Below are positions 1 through 10,430 of a stretch of DNA of 64,000 nt, in pieces. A model generated the notes under the pieces. That model saw nothing but the letters and a program-made list of their open reading frames with translations, had not been told where the DNA came from and ran no database searches. Positions within the stretch are counted from its first letter, which is position 1; every line of letters starts with the position of its first letter. The translations under genes were made by a program, and so were the position numbers. Origin of the DNA: Anastrepha obliqua (Eukaryota; Arthropoda; Insecta; Diptera; Tephritidae); assembly GCF_027943255.1 (NCBI RefSeq), contig NC_072892.1, forward strand, positions 159,404,792 to 159,468,791, given 5' to 3'.

Positions 1-502
1 GATTATGTAGCGGTTGTACGCCTGCGGGCGCTAGTGTACCATGCAATTCCAGAGCCTGCTCAAGCACTTGAATTTGTTCGAGTATAAGCGCTTTCAATTT
101 TTGCACATTTGCCTGTTGGCCATGACCCTGGGGAGATTTCAGGAACTGCTCCGAGAAGAATGCCTCTTGATACTTGCTTATGCCACCCATGACATTGGCA
201 TCGATTATGCCTTGTAAGCGCATCGAGAAAGGATTTATATTACGCTTCGGTTCACTGCGGTACTGCACAATTAGATCCCACAATTCCTTGCCGACATTAT
301 TCATAGTTTCACATGCAAACTCTACTGGGGTGATCTCATGCACAGACTTGTGTTTCACCTCGAACCAACGCAAAATGCCTGGGAGTGGATTAGAAATTTC
401 CAATTTGGTGCGTTCGATCCACAGTGATTTGAATTCGTTATCCTTATCGATCGGACCTTTATAGATGGGACGATCGTAGATGAAGCGCGTTACGTCGTTG
501 AC
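1..502 (-). CDS. spg: spg exon encoding DHR2 lobes B-C, runs off the left edge
   Basis: The exon starts after an acceptor AG at 504-503 and reads VNDVTRFIYDRP, then KDNEFKSLWIERTKL and PLPGILRWFEV. These are hallmark DHR2 (DOCK homology region 2) segments that contact the GTPase. Further on comes INPFSMRLQGIIDANVMGG followed by KYQEAFF. In this region DOCK proteins carry the alpha-10 insert with the nucleotide-sensor valine; the V of NVMGG is the likely equivalent (inference from family structure). The frame is open to base 1, so the exon or a following one continues outside the window. It joins the exon ending at 5240 in phase 0. The intron between them (503-5239) is about 4.7 kb and full of transposon remnants. 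Confidence 0.9.
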
Positions 503-631
503 CTTTAAGGGACAGAGAAATAAGCGTTAATTATATATTGGTAGATCTACAGTCTGTCTATTAGAAGCGTGACCAGCAAAATTCAAATTTAGAAGGCGTG
601 CATGTTTTAAACAAAAGTGAGTTCCGCGTGT

Positions 632-755
632 GATAAACGATTTGAAGTAGTGTTCTTAAGTCCACACCCTAAAGTTTTAAAAATGTCACGTGCCTCTGCA
701 AAAAAGTATTTGAAGAAGTCGAAGATCTTTATAAATAAATGGGTGCATCGGTATA
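632..755 (+). pseudogene. Tc1-like transposase remnant, left part (split by SINE)
   Basis: The plus-strand frame reads DKRFEVVFLSPHPKVLKMSR, then ASAKKYLKKSKIFINKWVHRY. This is the helix-turn-helix DNA-binding start of a Tc1-like transposase (A.KY(L/V)KKS..F(I/V).KWV.RY). The frame is cut after HRY by inserted DNA. It resumes at 2362 with HRYTEVKNLDDLQGRDPK. Confidence 0.65.
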
Positions 756-770
756 AATAAAAAATATATA

Positions 771-2056
771 TAAGGTTGGCCAACAAGTCTTGCGGTATTT
801 CCGCAAGCTTGTCTTTGCAAGCGCGTAGTTCTAGTTGTATTCGTCGCATCAGTTCACGCTAGAGCTTTTTGGAAAGCTTTTTTCACGTGCTAACACGTGT
901 TTGATTAATTGTTGTTTGCTTTTAGTCGTTCGTGAGTTATAGCGTCGCAAACATGGAGCAAAATAAAGAGAAACTACGGCATATTTTACAGTACTACTAC
1001 GATAAAGGCAAAAATGCATCTCATGCTGCCAATAAAATTTGTGCAGTTTATGGACCCGATACAGTTTCCATTTCCACCGCACAACGATGGGTTCAACGTT
1101 TTCGTTCTGGTGCAGAGGTGATCGAAGATGCGCCACGGTCCGGAATGCCTGTCGTCAAAAATTGCGATAAAATCGCTGAATTGATCGAAAGAGACCGGCA
1201 TAGTAGCAGCCGTAGCATCGGCCAAGAGCTGGGCATGAGTCATCAAACCGTTATAAACCATTTGAAGAAGCTTGGATTCAAAAAGAAGCTCGATGTATGG
1301 GTGCCACACGACTTGACGCAAAAAAACATGTTTGCCCGTATGGATGCATGCGAATCGCTTCTGAATCGCAACAAAATCGACCCGTTTTTGAAGCGGATGG
1401 TGACTGGCGATGAAAAGTGGGTCACTTACGACAACGTGAAGCGCAAACGGTCGTGGTCGAAAAGCGGTGAAGCTACCCAGACGGTGGCCAAGCCTGGATT
1501 GACGGCCAGGAAGGTTCTTCTGTGTGTTTGGTGGGATTGGCAGGGAATCATCCACTATGAGCTGCTCCCCTATGACCAAACGCTCAATTCGGACCTGTGC
1601 TGCCAACAACTGGACCGCTTGAATGCAGCACTCATGCAGAAGAGGCCATCTTTGATCAACAGAGGCCGAATTGTCTTCCATCAGGACAACGCCAGGCCAC
1701 ACGCATCTTTGGTGACGCGCCAGAAGCTCCGGGAGCTCGGATGGGAGGTTCTTTTGCATCCACCGTATAGTACGGATCTCGCACCAAGTGATTACCACCT
1801 ATTTCTGTCCATGGCCAACGAGCTTGGTAGTCGGAAGTTGTCCACAAGAGAGTCCTGTGAAAATTGGCTCTCCGAGATTTTTGACAATAGGGAAGCGAGC
1901 TTCTATAAGAGGGGCATTATGAAGTTGGCATCTCGTTGGGAACTCGTCATCGAACAAAACGGCGCATATTTGACTTAAATCGCATTATTATAACCAATTT
2001 TATGAACAATTGAAAATTCAATAAAAATACCGCAAGACTTTTTTGACAACTTTATA
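771..2056 (+). mobile_element. mariner element copy 1, complete
   Basis: About 1.28 kb flanked by TA. Inverted repeats start AAGGTTG and contain AAGTCTTGCGGTATTT at both ends; the left copy is slightly diverged (GGCCAACAAG for GTCAAAAAAG). It encloses one intact transposase frame. The insertion lies in the AT-rich tail of a SINE. A second copy of the same family is at 51115-52400. Confidence 0.92.
953..1978 (+). CDS. mariner transposase, DD34D, intact (copy 1)
   Basis: 341 residues from ATG at 953; the reading frame extends seven codons further to a GTG, but ATG is preferred. The N-terminal half holds two helix-turn-helix motifs (residues about 13-45 and 65-110). The linker motif WVPHDL sits at about 116. 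The catalytic triad is D153 (VTGDEKW), D245 (FHQDNARPH) and D280 (LAPSDYHLF) with 34 residues between the last two, the DD34D signature of mariner. YSTDLAP replaces the usual YSPDLAP, but the catalytic Asp is intact. The enzyme cuts and pastes its element at TA. It differs from copy 2 at 19 of 348 aligned residues by my count. Confidence 0.93.
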   Translation: MEQNKEKLRHILQYYYDKGKNASHAANKICAVYGPDTVSISTAQRWVQRFRSGAEVIEDAPRSGMPVVKNCDKIAELIERDRHSSSRSIGQELGMSHQTVINHLKKLGFKKKLDVWVPHDLTQKNMFARMDACESLLNRNKIDPFLKRMVTGDEKWVTYDNVKRKRSWSKSGEATQTVAKPGLTARKVLLCVWWDWQGIIHYELLPYDQTLNSDLCCQQLDRLNAALMQKRPSLINRGRIVFHQDNARPHASLVTRQKLRELGWEVLLHPPYSTDLAPSDYHLFLSMANELGSRKLSTRESCENWLSEIFDNREASFYKRGIMKLASRWELVIEQNGAYLT

Positions 2057-2361
2057 TAAATAATTGGCACTTACATTTCTGTTAGGTGTTTGGCCGAGTG
2101 TTTTGATGTTGTTCAACAAATGGAGGGACTTACAGTTGGCGACTCCGAACGGCAGATATTTTTTATGAGGTGCTTTTTCATGGCAGAAATACACTCGGAG
2201 GTTTGCCATTGTCTGCCGAGGAGCGACCGCTGTTAGAAAAAAATTTTTCTTCATTTTTGTGTTTCACCGAGATTTGAACCTATTCGAATTCTCTCTAAAT
2301 TCTCTCTGAATTCCGAATGGTAGTCACGCACAAACCTATTCAGCTACGGTGGCCGGCTCAC

Positions 2362-2670
2362 GCATCGGTATACCGAAGTTAAAAACCTTGACGACCTCCA
2401 AGGACGAGACCCAAAAATATCTCTCCCAAACAAGATGAGAAGATAATTGATTTGTTGGTGACAAAACCGAACTTATCGTTGCGTGAAACTGAAGCGGTTT
2501 TAAAGAAAAGTGGTGTAATGTATCCAGAGACACGATTCGAGAAAGTTGAGATGTAGACGACCTCAAATACCGGAGCATATTGAAAACCGCTGCTCTCATT
2601 ATCACACATTAAATTCAGATTTAGATTTATTTGAGATTTGCACTTCGACCTCATGGTAGTTTGTGCCCTC
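2362..2670 (+). pseudogene. Tc1-like transposase remnant, right part
   Basis: It continues the fragment ending at 755: HRYTEVKNLDDLQGRD, then after a frame change EKIIDLLVTKPNLSLRETEA and VLKKSGVM, then KKPLLS-like and FRFRF-like segments. These match the second helix-turn-helix and the start of the catalytic region of a Tc1-like transposase. Frameshifts and stops make it non-functional. The first 11 bases (GCATCGGTATA) duplicate 745-755. Confidence 0.65.
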
Positions 2671-3059
2671 TAACATCACAGTACCTTATTCAGACCCAGT
2701 TCCCTTATTAAACTTAAGATAAAGCGGGGTTGGACTGAGCGTATGTACCTTTCTTTTGGTTGCAAATGGCCGAGATGTCTTAACCTTCACCGTGCTATAG
2801 CGCTGGATTCAAGAAGAAGGTGCATTGGAGTATCAAGGGATTGATCACAGAAACGACAAAAGTCAGTTGACTATATCCCGATCAAGTGCAGATGACTGCT
2901 GCCTGCTCACGGGTATTCTCAGCGTATCCTTTGGGAGTGTTATGGGTTTTTTAAACCTCTTTTCGTTGTACCCCCAGTAAGGATTTCGCCTGGCGTAGCC
3001 CCATAATTTAGTGCCTGCTAACCTCCCTTAGCCTTATTAATACACATTGGGCACAAGAC

Positions 3060-3487
3060 TTGCATGGGTTTAGACAAATTCAGAACAGAATTGAGAGAAT
3101 TGGGAGAATAATTGCATGTGTTGGTCCTGGTGAACTGGTGATAGTCCACAAGTTCAAGGAACTGTTAAGATTCCAGTTAAGGTTCATGTTCGGGACTGCT
3201 TCTCCGAAAAGAATTTGGCCTCTATGGTTTGGTGGCGGCAGGCCACACGTCAGGAGCTACACAGGCTGCAAGCAAAGAAGTGTATGTTTATGCATTACGA
3301 GTGCCATGACTACAACCTACGGCGATGTCCTAAATGCTACGCCTGATTTGCTCCCCTTGGATCTTAAGATACAGCAGGAAGCAATACTCGCAAAAGCTAT
3401 GTGTAAACTTCATAAATATGATTTATGGTACGAAGACGCAACTTCGCGACATAGAGAAGTCTTTAAGATGCTATCTGAGCAGTACAG
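3060..3487 (+). pseudogene. Unclassified retroelement debris
   Basis: Open stretches such as TTYGDVLNATPDLLPLDLKI and QQEAILAKAMCKLHKYDLW resemble the segment after the reverse transcriptase in RNase H-bearing LINEs (L.V..G..PLDL). Similarity is weak and the frame shifts repeatedly. It directly precedes the Jockey-like fragment. Confidence 0.3.
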
Positions 3488-4310
3488 AATCGCAACAAGG
3501 TTCTCAAGTCGCTTGTCGGCAGCACTTGGGACAAAGACAAGGAAATGTTGCTGTCGACTTTCAAGGCAATAGACTGACCGGTTCTAAGCTATGCTGCGCC
3601 TGTGTGGTCACCTGGAACCAGTGATTCGCAGTGGACGAAGCTTCAGACCTACCCAAATACTGCATTAAGGACCGCGACAGGATGTCTCATGATGCCCCCG
3701 ATACAAGACCTACACGACGAAGCCCATATGCTGCCTGTGAAGGAGCATAACAAACTGCTCAGCCAGCAGTTTCTGCTAGGGTGTTACCGCAGACCTCACC
3801 CATACAGACATCTGCTTGAGCCTGAGCCACCTCCCAGGCACCTCAGAAGGCACTCTTCAATTACGCGGACGAGATTCAAGACAAAATAGACCGACAGCTA
3901 CAGGATCGGACATTGTACAGACAAACCATAAACGACATTCATCGGGAGACTCTTACCACCTTCTTAAGCTCCTGACCCCCGTATGCCGTCATCGGAGTCC
4001 AATCACCACCCATCGTAGACGAAGAGCTCCAACTTCTCCGGAGTCTAGCGTAACTTTGGCAGAATTACGTTCTGGAAACTTTAGTACGTTAAACCCCAAC
4101 CTATCCAGAATCAACCCAGACATACTAAACATATGTCCGGCATGTGGAGGCACCCCGCACCAAACTAACCCCCTTTTCGCATGCTCCATCAAACCCAATC
4201 ATCTCTCCCTCTGGGCCAAACCTGTTGAAACTGCAAGTTTCCTGGGCCTACCGTTAGATGAGCTAGACGAAGACAACCGGTGATTACACTACACTCACTG
4301 TTACTGCTAC
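3488..4310 (+). pseudogene. Jockey-type non-LTR retrotransposon, 3' end of ORF2
   Basis: Read across two frameshifts, the plus strand gives RNKVLKSLVGSTWDKDKEML, YAAPVWSPGTSDSQWTKLQ, then LRTATGCLMMPPIQDLHDEA and LNICPACGGTPHQTNPLFAC followed by LWAKPVETASFLGL. This is the region after the reverse transcriptase in Jockey-clade ORF2, ending in the CPxC...H..HLF.C finger and the W..PVE.A.FL terminus. Only about 270 codons remain, with internal stops. It sits in the intron between the exons at 502 and 5240. Confidence 0.75.
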
Positions 4311-5239
4311 AACAACGACAACATCTGAGCAGTATCCACTGTTTTTGCCATCTAACAACGGTCTTATACCCATAGTTTCGTTTGGAAGGAAATTTAAGGT
4401 CAAATGTAGTAATCCAGAGTGCATTCAAGGAAATTTGACGGATATTTTCTTTACCGATGGGTCCAGGAATGAAATAGGTGTCGTAGGATAGCACGTAAAA
4501 GATATTAATAAGTAATTGTGCTCTGGGAGGAATAGCAACTGTTTTCCAATCGAAAATTTGTGGTATTCTGGAAGCGGGGAACAGAGAGTCTATAGTCAGG
4601 CTGTACTGAAGGCCCTGAAGAACGCAAAGCAAATCTCAGAGATTGTTAAAAAATGGTTTTGATGAATAAAATGTATCAAAACGCATTATTACCGTCAGCT
4701 GCGAGGAACTAGCCAACATTGGATTGTACAAGAAGATAATGAACCCAAGCATCGAAGCCGAAGGTATGTAGAGTGGAAGCAGCAAAAAGCGATTGAAATA
4801 TTGGATTGGCCTTTACAGTCACCTATTGACAATTTTTTTGGCAATAGTTAAGCAAAAACAAAAGGGAAAACAATTTTAGACGAACAAAAGACTTATCAAG
4901 GCACATTCGGCTGATTTGGGGTCGATTACCTCCACAATTTGCACGGAAATTAACACAAAGTATGACTCAAAGATGTTAAAAATATAAGATTTAGTGACAA
5001 TGAAACCCTTATTTCAACTACCACTAAAATATTAGTGATATAATAAATATTATAGGCCCAGACAATGCAGTTTGTTAGTAACGAATTAGTCAAATGGTTT
5101 CCAAGTTATGGCGGTTACGCTTCTATTAGGCGGACTGTAGTATGCATTTAAAATGATAAGCAAATATTCAAAGAACGATCGTATTAACAAAAAATAGCCC
5201 AATATGGATTACTCGTTCAGAATAATCAGCTTTACTCAC
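4311..5239. other. Intron sequence, nothing recognised
   Basis: This part of the spg intron before the donor side of the exon ending at 5240 is AT-rich. A short GGTCCAGGAATGAAATAGGTG stretch near 4458 may be LINE RNase H debris (DGSRNE-like). No other gene or repeat is supported. Confidence 0.4.
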
Positions 5240-5476
5240 CTCATAAAATCTAGCAATTTTCTCCGGTACCGGCACCATCGCCGTCTTTAGAGCTTGCGCA
5301 TCACCAACCGGCCGCACATTACTAATTTGTATATATTGCTCGACTGCAGTGAGTATCGAATTGTCCGGTGGACTGTTGTTAGTCAAAATCTGAGCTGTAG
5401 GAAATTCGGTTTGTAAGCGTTGAGTGAAAGCACCTATACGTTCATACTCCAAGCCGCGATACACAAATTGTTTGTT
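5240..5476 (-). CDS. spg: spg exon, DHR2 lobe A/B
   Basis: 237 bases, 79 codons, phase 0 at both ends. The acceptor ends ...TATTACAG and the donor is GAG|GTGAGT. It encodes NKQFVYRGLEYERIGAFTQR, then LQTEFPTAQIL, SPPDNSILTAVEQYIQI and VPEKIARFYE. The NK.FVYRG.EYER signature and the QYIQI strand are characteristic of the DHR2 domain of DOCK GEFs. It is separated from the upstream exon (5558-5779) by an 81-base intron. Reading through that intron gives an artificially long open frame. Confidence 0.92.
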
Positions 5477-5557
5477 CTGTAATATAAGCAGTTTTATGTA
5501 AAGTAAATATATCAATAACAATTCGGCGAAAATAAAAAGAAATAGACAAAACCTTAC

Positions 5558-5779
5558 CCGTACAAAGAGCGGGAAACCAAGCCCAAAGAAACCCACACGG
5601 AAATATTCGGGCTCAGGGCGCAATTGTGTCAAGATATTTTGGAAAAACTTCGCCTCGAGTATAAGTATTTCACTGAGCTTATTGTAGTCGAAGCGACGTG
5701 TTTCATAGAGCACAGCCAATTCCTTGCATAAGGGAATGCCCTTCTCCCAACATTTGCCTTTGTCGAAATATTTTAGAAT
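5558..5779 (-). CDS. spg: spg exon, start of DHR2
   Basis: 222 bases, 74 codons, phase 0 at both ends, between acceptor TTTGCAG (AG at 5781-5780) and donor CGG|GTAAGG. It encodes ILKYFDKGKCWEKGIPLCKE, then LAVLYETRRFDYNKLSEIL and EPEYFRVGFFGLGFPLFVR. The last stretch is the conserved FRVGF(Y/F)G..FP.F.R block of DHR2. GIPLC(R/K)ELA matches DOCK3/4 better than DOCK1. The flanking introns are only 77 and 81 bases, typical of fly short introns. Confidence 0.92.
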
Positions 5780-5856
5780 CTGCAAAGAGGCGCACATAAA
5801 ATTAGACAACAGAAAGTAAATAATAGTAAAGAGAACTAAGTAGAGTAGAGAGCTAC

Positions 5857-6031
5857 CTCATGATAGAGCCGCTCTTTGCGCTGCCACTCAGGTTGCCCAG
5901 TATTATCGTTCGGAGCGAAGCAGAGTGATTCACGATCCCAATTCAACATGTTCGCGTAGAGTTTGAGCGTGTAACCGGCTTCGGTGTAGTTTTCGGCTTG
6001 CAGGTGCAAGTCGTGCAGTTTATAGATGTAT
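5857..6031 (-). CDS. spg: spg exon, DHR2 N-terminal helical lobe
   Basis: 175 bases: one base completes a split Arg codon (AG|A), then 58 codons. The donor is GAG|GTAGCT and the acceptor is CACCTACAG. It encodes YIYKLHDLHLQAENYTEAGY, then TLKLYANMLNWDRE and PEWQRKERLYHE. The AENYTEA(A/G)(F/Y)TL motif marks lobe A of DHR2. The HLQAENY and EWQRKE wording is DOCK3/4-like and is the strongest subfamily evidence in the window. Confidence 0.92.
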
Positions 6032-6284
6032 CTGTAGGTGAACATAGAAATATATCAACTTCAAATAATTTGCCTATTTATTAATTGTGTTTATTGTAAG
6101 TGCAAAATAATATTTGACAATTGTTAAAGTCCAGACGTAGGTTTACTATTCTGGGTAGACAATTTTTTAATGAATTGGAAGATCTCAGTTCTGCAGAAAT
6201 CAGGGATACTTTATCATTTTTTAAAAGTACAAAATGGTTTTAGGGGAGATAGGAACAAGTTCCCCAGGTGCCATCACAATGGGC

Positions 6285-6350
6285 TGTGAGCCTGAGTGTG
6301 CCTCACAGGTTAACCGCTTCAATCTAACCTAATCTAACTAAAAGGCTCAT
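6285..6350. repeat. Dispersed CTAACCTAA-type repeat
   Basis: TGTGCCTCACAGGTTAACCG followed by CTAACCTAATCTAAC resembles the 3' tails of LINE-derived repeats. A related ATAACCTAACCTA tail occurs at 54270-54282. Too short to classify. Confidence 0.35.
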
Positions 6351-6427
6351 ATATACCTACAAACTGCGTGGTACTAGTTGCATTTTGTCTTCAGCGAACA
6401 CGAGATGGGTTGATAGTCTGAAATGTA

Positions 6428-6800
6428 GGAAAGAATTTTGCCAAGATGGGATGTCAGGCGGTCCAATGCGCTACTTAAGCGGTTAAGGAAAAACGTCTCT
6501 ATGTTAGTTGCTTCGATCACTGGCCATTATCTCAGATGCCGACATGCTCAAGGATTGAACGTACCTCATTTCGACTATTGCAGAAGCTGCAAAGCAAGAA
6601 TTAGGAGGAGAGTCTTGTAGACATCTTCTCTGTCACTGTCCTGCGTGGAATGCCACTAGGTTTAGATCCTTTGGCTCAAAGTTCTTGAATAATACTGATG
6701 ACCCTAGGGTTATAAGTACCAGCCAGATCAACGAGGAGTAGCAGGTAAACTGGTACTGGGTACCACAATGGATCGGCAACGGCCTAAGTGAGCTGCTTTA
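6428..6800 (+). pseudogene. LINE ORF2 C-terminus (zinc-finger region after RNase H)
   Basis: KRLRKNVSMLVASITGHYL and HFDYCRSCK are followed, after a frame change, by LLCHCPAWNATRFRSFGSK. This is the usual C-terminal (V)..(I/F)TGH......(C)..C....E...H.L..CP(A) segment of LINEs that carry RNase H. It lies in the 4.9-kb spg intron and is broken by frameshifts. Confidence 0.65.
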
Positions 6801-7231
6801 AAGACCGACTGTCACTTCTACATATCTACATAAAGCCCTATATGAGTCTTTTTATGAGTTGCCTTAAGGCAGGTTATTGCATCAAATGCCTCTCTTTATT
6901 ACGACGAAGCTTTTAACTACATATGGATTACCTGTGAAGGTAACGTCATTAAATCTTTGAATTATCTTCTGAGATTTAAATTATTACAAACTATATGGAA
7001 GAATTGTCGAGGCAGAATGAATGAAGTTCTTTCGCTCATATACAAGACCTTGTGAGACGACGGTTTTGAGCTGATGCAAGGTTATATAAACTTGATTATT
7101 AAGTGGTTCGCGTATTGTGGAAAAGTTGTGAATCCTAAAAAATATGTATTGTAGTTAGAGTAAATTAGAGTAAATTTAAGATTGGTAGCGTTTACCCTCT
7201 TATTTTCCATACCTTTTTAAATTTATATCTA

Positions 7232-8464
7232 TGAGGTCAGTCCATAATTTCGTGCGTATTTTAACCATATTCGCGACATATAACGGAACTATTTATATTT
7301 TCTTTGATATAATATATTGTGCATTCAACAAGTGATTTTAATGGCGGATAGAAGCACGTGTTGTTGAAAAATAAAATGGAATCTTCGAACGCGTATAAGA
7401 GGCATATTTTGTATTTTTTTTTATAAAAGTGGTAAAAATGCAACAACTGCTGCTGCAGAAATAAACACTGTTCACGAAGAGGATACCGTGAGTGTAAGGA
7501 CTGCACAAAAGTGCTTTTCAAAATTCCGAAGTGGTACCTGCAACGTGGAGCTGCGCGCTGGTCGTCCTGAAGTCTTTAACTCCGACGCCTTGATCGAACT
7601 CGTGGAAGCTGAGCCAAATTTGACAGTCGATATGATAGTTCAGAGGTTAAATGCATCGCATGGAATAGTTCACAGGTACCTGGTTCAGTTGGGAAAGGTT
7701 TCAAAGCTGGGAAAATGGGTTCCGCATAGATTTTCCGTCGCCAATCTTCAGCAGAGACATTCACTCTCTTGTTCTCAGCTGCTGCAACGGCTTGAAAATA
7801 AAAGTTTTTTGAACCGTATCGTTACTGGTGATGAAAAATGGGTCCTTTACAATAATCCTGTTCGTAAACGTCAATGGTTAGATAAAGATGAAACACCAGA
7901 ACCGACCCCTAGAGATGGCCTTTACCCCAAGAAGATTCTCCTGTCTATTTGGTGGGATATGGCCGGTATTGTTTATTATCAAACCAGTCGATAACTGCTG
8001 ATTATTATTCCCATCAGCTATCAAACCTGAATGAGGCACTTAACAAAAATCGACCGTCTTTAGTGAATAGACGCAAAGTTTTATTTCACCACGACAACGT
8101 AAGATCTCATATCGCAAGGCAAACATTAGGCAAGCTGAACGAGCTCGTATGGGCGCTAATGCCGCATCCACCATACTCTCCGGATATTGCACCTTGTGAT
8201 TATCACCTTTTCCGTGGACTTCAATCCCATATGAGTAACAAGAACTACTCCTCAAAAGAAGCTATAAAAAGGGATATCGAAGCGTATTTTGGCTCCAGGG
8301 CCAAAAAATGTTTTGAGCAGGGAATTAAAAATTTGCCTAAACTTTGGGAAGACATTCCAAATAATGAAGGGAAATATATTATTGATTAATAAATACTTTA
8401 AACATATTTTTTATTAATTTTTAAACCACCTTTAAAAAATGCACGAACTTATGGACTGATCTGA
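7232..8464 (+). mobile_element. mariner-family element, second lineage, nearly complete but frameshifted
   Basis: 1,233 bases flanked by TA at 7230-7231 and 8465-8466. The inverted repeats share TCAGTCCATAA and TTCGTGC (left TGAGG, right TCAGA at the tips). It contains one degenerate transposase reading frame. It lies in the 4.9-kb spg intron. Confidence 0.88.
7376..8389 (+). pseudogene. mariner transposase with two frameshifts
   Basis: The frame starts MESSNAYKRHILYFF at 7376. It shifts at a T run near 7413, runs SVRTAQKCFSKFRSGTCNVE to GIVYYQ, then shifts again near 7983 (a few bases deleted). It ends EQGIKNLPKLWEDIPNNEGK. KWVPHRF, VTGDEKWV, HHDNVRSH and PHPPYSPDIAPCDYHLF are all present, with 34 residues between the last two Asp, so it is DD34D. 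All three catalytic Asp codons survive, but the frameshifts inactivate it. Confidence 0.88.
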
Positions 8465-8734
8465 TATGTGGAATTGACAGACAAATGCAGGACTACTACC
8501 TTTTAGACTACAATATAAATGCATCCATTAAAATGGAGATCACTGGCCAACCGAAAAGAGCTCTGAACTATACGTTACTAAACGGACACACACACAAAAA
8601 TAAGATGCACGGGACCGGTCGGACTCGATTAACTGTAACATTAAATTAATACAGTGTTGAAGGATTGTTAAACAAGTAAACTCGACTTTTATTTTGCATG
8701 GCGGAAAATTTCATTCCATGTATTTGTACGAGTA

Positions 8735-8990
8735 TATAGTTGCCGTTTACATCTTCTTTTGGGTGTTCAGGAGAGTTTTTCCTCCAACAGTTTTATGTCG
8801 CCTCCGAAAAGCAGTGAAGAGCTTTTTCATGACAGAAGAACATTAGGAGGTCTGTCATTGATAGCTCAGAGTCGATCGCAATAGAAAAAATCTTTTCTAG
8901 CATTTGATGTTTCATGACCACAGCGGGTTTCGAGCCAGAGCTTTACCGAATTGTAGCCACGCATAAATCCATTCGGCTACGATAGCCACA
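8735..8990 (-). mobile_element. Diverged SINE copy
   Basis: Minus orientation. GGCTACGATAGCC at the right end corresponds to the A-box head, GAGCTTTTTCATGACAGAAG to the body, and GTTTCGAGCC to the B-box region. Overall similarity is lower than for the copies at 2057, 47431 and 61884, so this is an old insertion. The AT-rich tail is not clear. Confidence 0.55.
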
Positions 8991-9059
8991 GATGCCACAG
9001 ACTACTAACTTGGAGGCCAAATAATGATAAGATGATACTAAAATTACCTCGTAGCTTTA

Positions 9060-9990
9060 TTGGTAGCTAAACGATTTTTCTATATATCGACCATTTGCGT
9101 CCACGGCCCGATGGAAGACTAGGACGACACGAACAAAGATCGCTTCTATGAGGGTGTGGAGTGATTGCTATTATATAAAAATCGTACTTTATTTGATCGC
9201 GTAATCGAGAGTTTCATCTTTCACTACGAAACGTTCGCTAATGGATCGAGGCTGAGTAACTTCGCTAATACCCAGAACATGGTAGTCTTTAGCAAATTTA
9301 GCAAAAAACGATCCATTGACCTAGGTGACTGTCTCTTAATCAGGCAAACAATTTTGAACACCTTTTTAGGAAGATAATCTTAGTGCGACTAATGTAACTT
9401 GCCTAGCTAGGGCCGAAGGTTGTTTATAGGTTACTGCAACGGTCGTAATCGACTCAATTCGCACCTGCATCGAATAAATATCTCTACGGAGACAAAATGA
9501 CAACTATGTCTGGAGTATTCGACTCATTTTATTGTTCTGGGGCGAAAAAATGCCTGCCAATAAGTGTGCCTTTATAAACTTAAGGACGATCCTTCAACTT
9601 GGGTCAATTATAGATGCATCAGTTTTCTTTTAATTTTCTTTGATTTCTTTTACTAAGATGTAATCGAGCGCATTGTATGAAAGTCTAAATCCCCTGTTAA
9701 TGAACTGATTGGAGAAAAGGGGTTTTAGATTCAGTAAACACACCATTAATCAGAAATTCCCAGCACACTAAACCTTTGTACGAGAAACCTACACCATTTC
9801 TTTGGCGACTTTCAGCCTGAATTTGTCCTCCTCGCTAAATTAAAAGGACTGTGCAAATCTACGTTATACAACAGCACCAACTCCATCAGAATTCGGGAAA
9901 AATCTGTTCGGCTGATTTGATACGAAACGCGGATGGAGACTGGGTAGCCATCATATGATTTCTCTCTTTCTGTTCCCGGGATGGGCAGTC
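9060..9990 (+). pseudogene. Degenerate RTE-like LINE: endonuclease and start of RT
   Basis: VHGPMED then DDTNKDRFYE, and HYETFANGSRLSNFANTQNM resemble the AP-endonuclease domain ((V)(Y)(A/G)P.(E/D)......D.FY and (N)G.RL..FA...(N/M)). Near 9690-9745, ESLNPLLMN and GFRFSKHTIN match RT motif wording (ERL.P.(V)..L(I)G..Q.GF(R).G(K)ST). Stops and frameshifts are frequent. It belongs to the same family as the copies at 12900, 17600, 28065, 36895 and 46565. Confidence 0.55.
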
Positions 9991-10129
9991 GCACAGAACT
10001 GGTTAAAGTGTAACACTTGGAACCGACTACCGATAAATCTGTTCACGTATTTTTATATACAGGCTGCATACGGTAGTTGAGGACATGCCTACATTTGGCT
10101 ATAACTCCCAGAAACTTTTTGCCGTTTTT

Positions 10130-10430
10130 CAGATAAGACATAGAGGACTGCAACTTAACCCAAGAAATGATCAGAAATGCAGTTATCGTCGCTATATACG
10201 CAAATGTCACCGATTTAAAAATCTCAAATTTTGCGTCCGTTCATAAGCTTCGTCGTGAATTGGATGCAGAATCTGTTGCAAAACGCAAAAAAACACGAGA
10301 AACGTTCTGACACTGTCTGATCTGCAGAATTTATTCAACAAGTGCAAGCGATCATTGACGAAGACCCTTTAAAATCAATGAGTGCACTTGCACTACCCAC
10401 TAGCGCTGGCCCTAGTCAGGATATCACTAC
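10130..10430 (+). pseudogene. Tc1/mariner-superfamily transposase N-terminal remnant
   Basis: MIRNAVIVAIYANVTDLKIS, VHKLRRELDAESVAKRKKT and AEFIQQVQAIIDEDPLKSMS resemble the DNA-binding half of a Tc1-like transposase (F(I/V)QQV(Q)..IDE(D/N)P.KS). It ends abruptly and no catalytic half follows. It is not in the same family as 632-2670. Confidence 0.55.

Larger units (their letters stand above)
756..2361 (-). mobile_element. tRNA-derived SINE, interrupted by a mariner
   Basis: The body at 2057-2361 is a SINE in minus orientation. Its tRNA-like head is at 2361-2260 (A box TAGCTGAATAG, B box region GGTTCAAATCTC). The body passes through the CCATGAAAAAGCACCTC segment and the tail ends in AATTATTTATA. 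The rest of the AT-rich tail lies at 756-770, on the other side of the mariner. The SINE is bounded by the 11-base duplication GCATCGGTATA (745-755 and 2362-2372). Confidence 0.7.

Noticed and set aside
986..1798. 270-codon minus-strand frame opposite mariner copy 1 (and its twin at 51371-52183)
   Set aside because: It is the antisense shadow of a conserved transposase frame. Its sequence follows from codon usage on the other strand.
2260..2361. True tRNA gene in the SINE heads
   Set aside because: A and B boxes are present but no cloverleaf with acceptor and anticodon stems can be built, and the body continues into non-tRNA sequence.
5168..5809. Single 213-codon minus-strand gene
   Set aside because: It is two spg exons with an 81-base intron read through. 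Acceptor and donor sites and family alignment show the intron.
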